Assembly (NCBI GenBank): GCA_021785235.1
Contig: JAJYGB010000310.1
Span: 1-5,118, forward strand
DNA length: 5,118 nucleotides
DNA from: Bacteroidota bacterium
GTDB taxonomy: Bacteria > Bacteroidota > Kryptoniia > Kryptoniales > JAKASW01
Direction: 5' to 3'
Shown: positions 1-5,118 of the stretch, one piece after another
Numbering within the stretch: position 1 is the stretch's first letter
How the letters are laid out: the number at the start of each line of letters is the position of its first letter
Notes under the pieces: model-generated
Told to the model about the DNA's origin: nothing
Database searches by the model: none
Seen by the model: only the letters and a program-made list of their open reading frames with translations
Made by a program: the position numbers and the translations under genes

Positions 1-2155
1 CGGAGAGTCTGGCCCGGGCGTTATTGTCGGTCGAGTCCGACTCCGCTGTGGAATTGCGGAGGCTGTCCTGATGTGCAATCATCTGATCTGCCCGCTTCTG
101 CATCTCGTCTAGTTTCTGCTCGATCTGGACGCGCTTGATGAGGCTCAGCGTTCGCTCGATGCTTTTTCTCAACATATCCTCATTCATCTGGAAATTCTGC
201 ATCGCCTGACGGACAAGATCTGGATTGAGCGATTGGATTGCCTGCTGCAGTTTCTTCAGAGCCTCCTGGAATTCCGGCGAATTTATCTCCTGGAGAGCCT
301 TCTGAAGCTCGAGGTATTTCTCGAGAGTCTGCGGCGAGACCAACCTGTTCTCGAGCATCTTCCGGGTCATGCTTTCGATTTCTTTTTTGACCGCCTCGAT
401 CTTCTTTTGCAGGCTGTCGTATTTCTGCAGGGTGTTCTGCATTTTCTTTTCCTGCTCCCAGCTCATCTGCTTCGTCGCGGTTTTCATCTCCTCCGATATT
501 TTATCGAGCTGGTTTTTCAGGTTGTCCGAGCTGCTGAGTGCGTCTTCAGTCTTCCTGACAAGATCGCTGTTTTCCCTGTCCGCTGACTCGAAAGCTTCCT
601 GCAACGACGGGAGACGGAGAGTATACTCCGGGCTGACAGTCGATTTAGGCCCGTTGACCATGTCGTTGTCATATACCCGCGCGTGATAGCTGATCACGTC
701 CTCGGGTACCAGGCCGAGGGAGGTCAGATCCCAGAAGTAATCGATGTCTTCCTGGCCGGCTGATTTCGACCGGAGAGGGATCTCTATCGAGTGGTAATCT
801 TTTTCCGCGGGGGCATATTTTGAACTTATGAGTTTGTACTGCAAAAGTAACTTAGTGAATCCGTAATCGTCTCCGATCGAGATTCTCAGGGGGAGCTGCA
901 TATCTCTGCTGAGATCGACATCCCGTCCGGGAGACGTTATCTCGCATGTCGGGTACTCGTCGCTGACGGCCTCGATGGAATAGATGATCGGGGCGCGGTT
1001 CTCAAGGCTGTCGGTATCGATGAGCCGGATCGCATATTTGGCCGTCCGCTTTATGATGAAAGCGCCCGCGGCATTGCTGGCGCTTGGTGTGAGGCGTGCC
1101 TTCGTGCTGTCGTCGAAGGCTATCCACGCCGAACGTAAGTCTTTGTTCGCGCGCAGCGAGTACTCTGCACGAGTCCCGGCAAGGGCCGTGAAATCTCCGA
1201 TATTGTCCTGAAGAATCTCCGGCGCTTTTCCGGTGTAGGAGGGATAGACGAGAGTAACGGTGAAACTCTGAACTATCGGAAGGTCCACGACCTTCACATT
1301 GTATTCGGGCGTCGATTGTTCTCCTGCAGTAATGAAATACACCAGGCTGCTTCGCACGTTTGGAAACTGGAAGTAATACTTGCCGTCCCCGCTCTGTTTC
1401 GCCTGGTGCTTTTCGAATTCCTTCTCGCCCGCGTATTTCTCGCTGATGGTGATATGTGATGGGAGACGTGTCGCCGTCGCGAGTGACAAGTCAACCTCCA
1501 CGTTCAGCGTATCACCGCGTGAGAGCTCGGTGTCCCCGGGAGTTACGGCGATCATGTATGCTTTCGGGGCCGCATACCTATGGGTGAAATTGACCACTCT
1601 GCCAAACGCTGAAGGTACCTGGGAAGGGAAGAGGATAACCGTAATGAAAGTTGCCGCAATTGAGGAGGCCAAAAAAATCCTCGGCCCGCTTTTACTTTTG
1701 TATTTCAGTGCGGGTCCTACGTCGAGGGTCGAAGCCTTTGTGAAGATTTGCCCGATGTACGCCTGTGACAACTCCTCGGAACTGAATTGTCCCTGGCCGG
1801 GCGACATCAGCTCCACTGCATTCCTGAGACGATCCTTGAGATCGGGGTATCCCTTTCCGACTCGAAGAGCGGCCTCGAGAAGCTCATCCGTCCTGGCGGA
1901 ACTTAGGTACCGGATTGCGTGTGGTACGACATATTTGAAAACTGTCAGGAGAAAAACAAACGACGACACGGAGAATAGTATTTCTCTTCCGACCGTGCCG
2001 AATTGGAATATCAGTTCAAGGATTGTGGATGCAAGTGCGGACACCACGAGGACCGCAAGCGATGAAAATCCGCCATCGTAGATTTTCGCAAGTATGCCGG
2101 CAAGCCGGATTCTCCGCAATGAGTCCAGTATCTGATTATTCGGGCCATTGGTCAT
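1..2155 (-). CDS. DUF4175-like membrane protein with long periplasmic coiled coil (partial, C-terminus off the left edge)
   Basis: The reverse strand is open without a stop from the ATG at 2155 to the window edge (718 complete codons), so the C-terminus is missing. The N-terminus is basic (LRRIRLAG), followed by membrane segments at about residues 28-50, 58-78 and 159-177. Positive residues flank the 80-158 loop, which suggests that loop is cytoplasmic and everything after 178 is periplasmic. Residues 195-515 look like beta-rich, Ig-like modules (for example VTLVYPSYTGKAPE near 300). From about 515 to 700 it is a Lys/Glu/Gln/Met-rich coiled coil with repeats such as LQKALQEINSPEFQEALKKL. This order matches DUF4175-type proteins I recall from Bacteroidota and Ignavibacteria. 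The molecular function is unknown; an envelope scaffold is a guess. It follows the DUF4159 gene by 18 nt, so co-transcription is likely. An in-frame ATG at 2170 would add five residues; 2155 is preferred because AAGAG lies 6 nt ahead of it. Family assignment is from memory of the architecture. Confidence 0.82.
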   Translation of the reverse strand, partial: MTNGPNNQILDSLRRIRLAGILAKIYDGGFSSLAVLVVSALASTILELIFQFGTVGREILFSVSSFVFLLTVFKYVVPHAIRYLSSARTDELLEAALRVGKGYPDLKDRLRNAVELMSPGQGQFSSEELSQAYIGQIFTKASTLDVGPALKYKSKSGPRIFLASSIAATFITVILFPSQVPSAFGRVVNFTHRYAAPKAYMIAVTPGDTELSRGDTLNVEVDLSLATATRLPSHITISEKYAGEKEFEKHQAKQSGDGKYYFQFPNVRSSLVYFITAGEQSTPEYNVKVVDLPIVQSFTVTLVYPSYTGKAPEILQDNIGDFTALAGTRAEYSLRANKDLRSAWIAFDDSTKARLTPSASNAAGAFIIKRTAKYAIRLIDTDSLENRAPIIYSIEAVSDEYPTCEITSPGRDVDLSRDMQLPLRISIGDDYGFTKLLLQYKLISSKYAPAEKDYHSIEIPLRSKSAGQEDIDYFWDLTSLGLVPEDVISYHARVYDNDMVNGPKSTVSPEYTLRLPSLQEAFESADRENSDLVRKTEDALSSSDNLKNQLDKISEEMKTATKQMSWEQEKKMQNTLQKYDSLQKKIEAVKKEIESMTRKMLENRLVSPQTLEKYLELQKALQEINSPEFQEALKKLQQAIQSLNPDLVRQAMQNFQMNEDMLRKSIERTLSLIKRVQIEQKLDEMQKRADQMIAHQDSLRNSTAESDSTDNNARARLS

Positions 2156-2173
2156 GTAAGACTCTTGCATTGC

Positions 2174-2848
2174 TCAGTGAGTCAGTGCCCAGTAGACTAT
2201 GTTTGTTCCGAATTCGAGTGCCTCCAGTCGCTTCGCCTCCGGGTCGCCATGAACCTCGGGAGGATCCCAGCCGTCCGAAGGATTACATTCGGTCGTGTAG
2301 TACACTGCAAGCCGGTCGCCGATAAATATTCCGTAAGCTTTCGGCGTTTTGCCGTCCTCCCAGTCCTGTATCTTCGGCGGGCCGTTCGAAAAATCAAAAA
2401 CACAATCATACAGGCCATAGGAATAGGGGAGCTCCACGAGAGCCCTTTCCGGAAACACTTTCTTAATTTCCCTGCGGAATGCAGCATCCATGCCGTAATC
2501 GTCGTCCGCGTAAAGGAAGCCGCCATTTTCGAGATATTGGCGGAGCCGGCTTGCCTGTTCATCCGTAAACCTGATGTTCCCATGCCCCGTAATGAAAAGA
2601 AAGGGATAAGTAAAAATATCGTCGCTCATGATATCGACGTAGTAATAGTTCGGATCGACATCGATGTCTGTATGAGACTTGACGAAGTCGAGCAATGTCG
2701 GCTCTTCGAGAGGATCATTATACCAGTCTCCGCCGCCGTCGTATTTCAACCTTGCAATCCTGAAAGCGCTGGATTTCTGTGCCACCGCCTCCTCGGCGAT
2801 GCACAACGTGACGGCCGAAAGGACTATCAGCAAAAAAGCTTTATTCAT
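2174..2848 (-). CDS. DUF4159 family exported protein
   Basis: This is a 224-residue protein starting at the ATG at 2848. An in-frame TTG at 2884 would add 12 residues ahead of the signal peptide and has no ribosome site, so it was not used. Residues 1-23 form a signal peptide: MNK, then a hydrophobic core, ending in EEAVA before QKSS. The Leu just before the core Cys argues against a lipobox, so the mature protein should be periplasmic. Family hallmarks are YPFLFITGHGN (about 82-91), a Leu/Arg helix, GGFLYADDDYGMD (109-121), FRREIKKVFP (124-133), VELPYSYGLYDCVFDF, GDRLAVYYT (177-185) and GWDPPEVHGDPE (193-204). These are typical of DUF4159, which I recall as having a glutamine-amidotransferase-like fold. 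If so, the usual nucleophile position seems to be His in TGHG, so an amidotransferase reaction is unlikely. The biochemical function is unknown. In other genomes the family sits with MoxR, DUF58 and vWA genes. Here it leads an operon with the DUF4175-like gene. Length is normal and the protein looks intact. Confidence 0.9.
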   Translation of the reverse strand: MNKAFLLIVLSAVTLCIAEEAVAQKSSAFRIARLKYDGGGDWYNDPLEEPTLLDFVKSHTDIDVDPNYYYVDIMSDDIFTYPFLFITGHGNIRFTDEQASRLRQYLENGGFLYADDDYGMDAAFRREIKKVFPERALVELPYSYGLYDCVFDFSNGPPKIQDWEDGKTPKAYGIFIGDRLAVYYTTECNPSDGWDPPEVHGDPEAKRLEALEFGTNIVYWALTH

Positions 2849-2949
2849 TATTTTCAATCTAAAGAAGGAGTCATGGAGTTTCAAGCTAAAGGGATTTCGC
2901 GAATCGACTTCGAAATGGAGTGTTAGCCTTAAGTATTGTATGTTAGAAC
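2849..2949. promoter_or_regulatory. Divergent intergenic region between the DUF4159 operon and the DedA gene
   Basis: This 101-bp gap separates two divergent starts, so it must hold promoters for both directions unless transcripts enter from further away. It is more AT-rich near its two ends. It contains the palindrome TTCGCGAA (2896-2903) and, 5 bp later, TTCGAA (2909-2914), which could be part of an operator, though short palindromes like these occur by chance. On the plus strand, TATTGT (2934-2939) and TATGTT (2939-2944) are weak -10 candidates just before the DedA ATG, with no convincing -35. No Shine-Dalgarno sequence stands within 15 nt of either start. Confidence 0.45.
2856..2884 (-). 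promoter_or_regulatory. Candidate promoter for the DUF4159-DUF4175 operon
   Basis: On the reverse strand, TTGAAA (2884-2879) and TAGATT (2861-2856) are separated by exactly 17 bp. They match the sigma-70 consensus at 5/6 and 4/6 positions. Seven bases, GAAAATA, separate the -10 from the ATG at 2848, so transcription would begin at or within a base or two of the start codon and give a leaderless mRNA. That agrees with the absence of a ribosome binding site. Bacteroidota primary sigma factors prefer a different -7 element, so this assignment depends on the lineage and may be chance. Confidence 0.25.
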
Positions 2950-3516
2950 ATGGAGCAATTCATAAGTCACAACGGCTATCTGACAGTCTTAATCGGCATT
3001 ACTTTGGGTGGAGAGATCGGTCTGTTCGCGGGAGTAGCACTGGCTCACACAGGCTCCATTTCCCTCGCCGGAGTGGTGGTTTTAGGAACTGCAGCCTCGT
3101 TCATAGCCAACACGTTTTATTACTACGCCGGCAGACTTCTTTGGCATAAGTGGTCCTGGCTCAGGCTTAAGTTCGGCGAAAGGGTTGAGAAGACCTCCTC
3201 CGGCGTCCGTCATTACGGCTCCCTCATAATGCTGGTCGCGAGATTTTTCTACGGCATCCGCGACATTGTTCCGATAACGCTCGGTCTCTATGAAGTTGGC
3301 GCGGGAACATTTGCGGTCTATAATGCAATCGGTGCTTTTGTCTGGGCCTTTTTTTTCACTGTCGTGGGCCACTTCTTCGCTGAATTCGTCCAGAGCTCCT
3401 TCCGAAGTTTCCAGGCTGGTCTGGTTCTCGGCGTGGCAGCTACGATCGTAGCGATGGTGCTGTACTTCCTCATACGCAGGGGAACTGCAAGAATGCGGGA
3501 TCGTTCGGAATCTTAG
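2950..3516 (+). CDS. DedA/VTT-family membrane protein, YohD-like
   Basis: This is a 188-residue polytopic inner-membrane protein. The family (SNARE-associated/VTT domain) is linked to phospholipid flipping, undecaprenyl-phosphate recycling and proton-dependent homeostasis; the substrate here cannot be told. Hydrophobic stretches lie at about 12-32, 38-60, 89-116 (with re-entrant character), 121-148 and 156-176, with a basic tail RRGTARMRDR. The signature ARFFYGIRDIVPITLG (97-112) is followed by a Asn-x-x-Gly-Ala-x-x-Trp pattern (125-132) and Gly140. These closely resemble E. coli YohD as I recall it, including the Arg98/Arg104 pair. GGEIGLFAGVALAHTG (20-35) replaces the usual EGE motif, and the usual GD before the Tyr..GR segment is Ala53-Asn54. 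The ATG at 2950 is the only reasonable start because a TAG lies in frame at 2944-2946. There is no Shine-Dalgarno site. The gene is monocistronic within the window, divergent from the DUF4159 operon and convergent with the cytochrome gene. Confidence 0.88.
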   Translation: MEQFISHNGYLTVLIGITLGGEIGLFAGVALAHTGSISLAGVVVLGTAASFIANTFYYYAGRLLWHKWSWLRLKFGERVEKTSSGVRHYGSLIMLVARFFYGIRDIVPITLGLYEVGAGTFAVYNAIGAFVWAFFFTVVGHFFAEFVQSSFRSFQAGLVLGVAATIVAMVLYFLIRRGTARMRDRSES

Positions 3517-3520
3517 ACGC

Positions 3521-3567
3521 CGAAAAGGAAACCGCCGGGCGGCTCTTATTAAGAACGTCCCGGCGGT
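3521..3567 (-). terminator. Rho-independent terminator of the cytochrome gene in the convergent gap
   Basis: ACCGCCGGG (3531-3539) and CCCGGCGGT (3559-3567) form a perfect 9-bp GC-rich stem. The apex can add TCTT/AAGA (3544-3547 with 3551-3554) after an internal loop. Read on the reverse strand, the stem starts 30 nt after the cytochrome stop codon and is followed by TTCCTTTTCG, a moderately U-rich tail. Read on the plus strand, the 3' side is CTAAAGTC with no U-run. The hairpin therefore fits best as the terminator for the minus-strand cytochrome gene, and it may also slow or protect the convergent DedA transcript. Confidence 0.65.
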
Positions 3568-3596
3568 CTAAAGTCAATCAATTCGGAGGGGAAGCC

Positions 3597-5096
3597 TCAC
3601 TGTGTGCCGTCGTGACAATCCGTGCAGGAGCCTTCTTTCCAGGCATCTCCGATACCGGCCGGAGGGTGGACAAACGCGACGCCGTCAAGGCTCACGTTCG
3701 TAGTCGGTTTCTCACCCTGGTTGAGTATAACGTGACAGGTCTCGCAATTATGGGGGATGACTTGACCGTCCGCGCTCTTATGATTGCCGTCGTGGCACCG
3801 GAAACAGCCCGGATATTCCTGATGTCCTATGTCGGTGGGATACGCTCTCCAATCAACTTTCATGTAGGGGAAGAAATTTTCCCGGTAGATGGACTGAAGT
3901 GACTCGACCGCCGCTTTGATGTCCGAGCTCCGCTGGGAGGCAATTTGGGGATACCTGGTCTGGTAGAAGGAATCGACGAAGAGCCCGATGCTGTCCAGGG
4001 CGTTCTTCGTGTTTGTGTAATGAGGGACCAGCGCGTTCACCGCCGTTTGTTTGATCCAGGGAAGAGTTGGATTGATTGAGCCGCTTGCCATGGCTTCGTT
4101 CACCGCATCGCCCGGAGATTTAATTACGTGCGTCGGACGGTTGTGGCAGTCCATGCAGTCCATCGTCTTGATGCTGAGGTGTTTGATCGAGTCCGGCGTG
4201 AACGGGTTATCGCTTGTCGTAAAAGTCTGCGTCTTCCCGTCCGCATCGACAACGCGAACCCACGGTATGGTCTGCGAGGACGAATCGGTGGGAAGGTATT
4301 CGACCGTGTGCGTGACATGCCAGTGAACGGGGGGATGCTGGCTTTCTCCTGAGGTGCTCTTTCCTATTCTGATCAACATGTCGAGGTTCCAACGAGTGTT
4401 GGAAGAGTCCTCGAGGTAGAATGCTTTTATAATGCGGCGTTCGCCGACAAACGACTGGGGCCAGTGACACTGTTCGCAAGTCTCCCTGGCAGGGCGCAGG
4501 TTCTTGATCGGCACCGGGATCGGTCGCGGGTATTTGTCGAAGAGAACTGAGTAGACCTGGTATGCGCCCGACAATTTGGATTTTACATACCAGTTTGCGC
4601 CGGGGCCGACATGACACTGAACGCAAGGCACCCTGGCATGCGGCGAATGCAAATAGGTGGTGTACTCGGGTTTCATGACCCTGTGGCAGATCTGTCCGCA
4701 AAAAGTTACCGACTCAGTGAAATCGAAAGCGCGGTAGCTCCCAATCGCGGTAAATACCATGAGGAGTAGAGTGCCGGTGGAAAAAATAAAGAACACTCTG
4801 CGGTGACGCGGGTCGTTGAAGTCGATCTTCGGCATCGGAGGGATGCCCGCTTCCGATGCTCTTTGAAAATGCCTCCTCTCCAGAAGCGCGCCGACCGGGA
4901 TTATTATCAGTCCGAGTATGAGAACGCTTGGGAAGAGTATATATGTAACAATTCCAAAGTAAGGCGGGAGCGTGTTCCATACCGCGTCGATCACCATCAG
5001 GATCACTATCGCCCCGAATGTAACGGACGCGATAATTGCGCCGGTCATGCTTATGGGATTGTAGGACAGGTCCGGATACTTTCTTCTCTTCATCAT
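3597..5096 (-). CDS. Membrane-anchored seven-haem c-type cytochrome, NapC/NirT (NrfH)-like N-terminal module
   Basis: This 499-residue protein has membrane segments at about 16-38, 46-71 and 101-121, then a periplasmic multihaem region. Covalent haem sites are C133GQICH138 (CX3CH), C158VQCH, C207EQCH, C314MDCH, C431FRCH, C451ETCH and C491TDCH: six standard CXXCH and one with an extra residue. The stretch after haem 1 (VMKPEYTTYLHSPHARV, then HVGPGANWYVKSKLSG) is the NapC/NirT-type signature, and HWP follows haem 3. NapC/NrfH are about 180-200 residues with four haems and one anchor, so this protein is much longer at both ends. It resembles large cytochromes I recall from Geobacter and Ignavibacteria. 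The likely role is taking electrons from membrane quinol and passing them to periplasmic acceptors; the terminal acceptor is unknown. Haem attachment would need the Ccm or Ccs machinery, which is not in this window. The start MMK at 5096 is followed by a second ATG at 5093. No Shine-Dalgarno is seen, and the promoter is probably beyond the right edge. Confidence 0.92.
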   Translation of the reverse strand: MMKRRKYPDLSYNPISMTGAIIASVTFGAIVILMVIDAVWNTLPPYFGIVTYILFPSVLILGLIIIPVGALLERRHFQRASEAGIPPMPKIDFNDPRHRRVFFIFSTGTLLLMVFTAIGSYRAFDFTESVTFCGQICHRVMKPEYTTYLHSPHARVPCVQCHVGPGANWYVKSKLSGAYQVYSVLFDKYPRPIPVPIKNLRPARETCEQCHWPQSFVGERRIIKAFYLEDSSNTRWNLDMLIRIGKSTSGESQHPPVHWHVTHTVEYLPTDSSSQTIPWVRVVDADGKTQTFTTSDNPFTPDSIKHLSIKTMDCMDCHNRPTHVIKSPGDAVNEAMASGSINPTLPWIKQTAVNALVPHYTNTKNALDSIGLFVDSFYQTRYPQIASQRSSDIKAAVESLQSIYRENFFPYMKVDWRAYPTDIGHQEYPGCFRCHDGNHKSADGQVIPHNCETCHVILNQGEKPTTNVSLDGVAFVHPPAGIGDAWKEGSCTDCHDGTQ

Positions 5097-5118
5097 TACA
5101 TCTGTATGGTTATTTTCG

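Noticed and set aside
233..2081. Several plus-strand open frames (for example 233-586, 369-686, 984-1211 and 1380-2081).
   Set aside because: All lie antisense to the continuous minus-strand DUF4175-like frame, have no recognisable domains, and have Leu/Phe- or Ser/Arg-rich composition typical of reading a coding strand backwards.
2760..2848. DUF4159 protein as a lipoprotein because of a cysteine within the signal region.
   Set aside because: The residues before that cysteine end in Leu rather than Gly/Ala/Ser, and a normal AxA cleavage site follows further on.
2849..2884. TTG start at 2884 for the DUF4159 gene.
   Set aside because: It would place 12 polar residues before a normal signal peptide, has no ribosome site, and coincides with a possible -35 element. 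ATG 2848 gives a standard signal peptide.
2165..2926. A 253-codon plus-strand open frame.
   Set aside because: It is antisense to the clearly recognisable DUF4159 gene, has no family motifs, and its length follows from the codon bias of the real gene.
2679..3149. A 156-codon plus-strand frame spanning the divergent gap and overlapping both neighbouring genes.
   Set aside because: It crosses the DUF4159 signal-peptide region and runs out of frame into the DedA gene. It has no domain and is outcompeted by both real genes.
4683..4700. The CX3CH site as a sequencing or assembly error.
   Set aside because: The difference is one whole codon, the frame is intact on both sides, and similar sites are remembered from related cytochromes.
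4124..4980. Minus-strand frames 4124-4318, 4207-4701 and 4714-4980 and plus-strand frames at 4051-4352.
   Set aside because: They are alternative frames inside the cytochrome gene, whose seven haem motifs and membrane segments lie in one uninterrupted frame.
1..5118. tRNA or rRNA genes, CRISPR repeats, transposase genes or long repeats.
   Set aside because: Coding sequence covers nearly the whole window. The only gaps are 18, 101 and 80 bp and a 22-bp end, and none holds such structures.

Overview
The window is ordinary-looking chromosomal DNA of moderate GC from a Gram-negative bacterium, with four protein-coding genes in three transcription units. Protein flavour points to the Bacteroidota/Chlorobiota side, especially Ignavibacteria-like lineages. 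The reasons are a DUF4159 protein directly followed by a DUF4175-type membrane/coiled-coil protein, a multihaem NapC/NirT-type cytochrome of a kind I recall from metal- or nitrogen-respiring bacteria, and almost no Shine-Dalgarno sequence ahead of the starts. The taxonomic call is an inference from remembered homologues, not from a search.

Layout. Positions 1-2155 (minus) hold the first 718 codons of a DUF4175-like protein that runs off the left edge: three membrane segments, a large beta-rich periplasmic region and a long coiled coil. Directly upstream of it, and almost certainly in the same operon, lies a secreted DUF4159 protein (2174-2848, minus). A 101-bp divergent intergenic region (2849-2949) separates this operon from a small DedA/VTT-family membrane protein of the YohD-like type (2950-3516, plus). 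An 80-bp convergent gap (3517-3596) carries a strong GC-rich hairpin that best serves as the terminator of the last gene. That gene is a membrane-anchored seven-haem c-type cytochrome (3597-5096, minus), which fills the right part of the window nearly to the edge.

How the genes fit together. DUF4159 and DUF4175 genes are, from memory, repeatedly found beside MoxR-type AAA ATPase, DUF58 and von Willebrand A (Bat-like) genes. They are thought to form a poorly understood envelope-associated module, and those partners would lie outside this window, probably to the left. The DedA protein is a separate unit and is probably a membrane phospholipid or ion-homeostasis transporter. The cytochrome is probably a quinol-oxidising or electron-relaying component that moves electrons from the membrane to periplasmic partners.

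No RNA genes, mobile elements, CRISPR arrays or long repeats were seen, and no clear new defence or mobile system. The points most worth a second look are the non-standard CX3CH first haem site, substitutions at conserved acidic positions in the DedA protein, a possible leaderless start for the DUF4159 gene, and a hairpin pair around the DedA stop codon that can fold in two exclusive ways.
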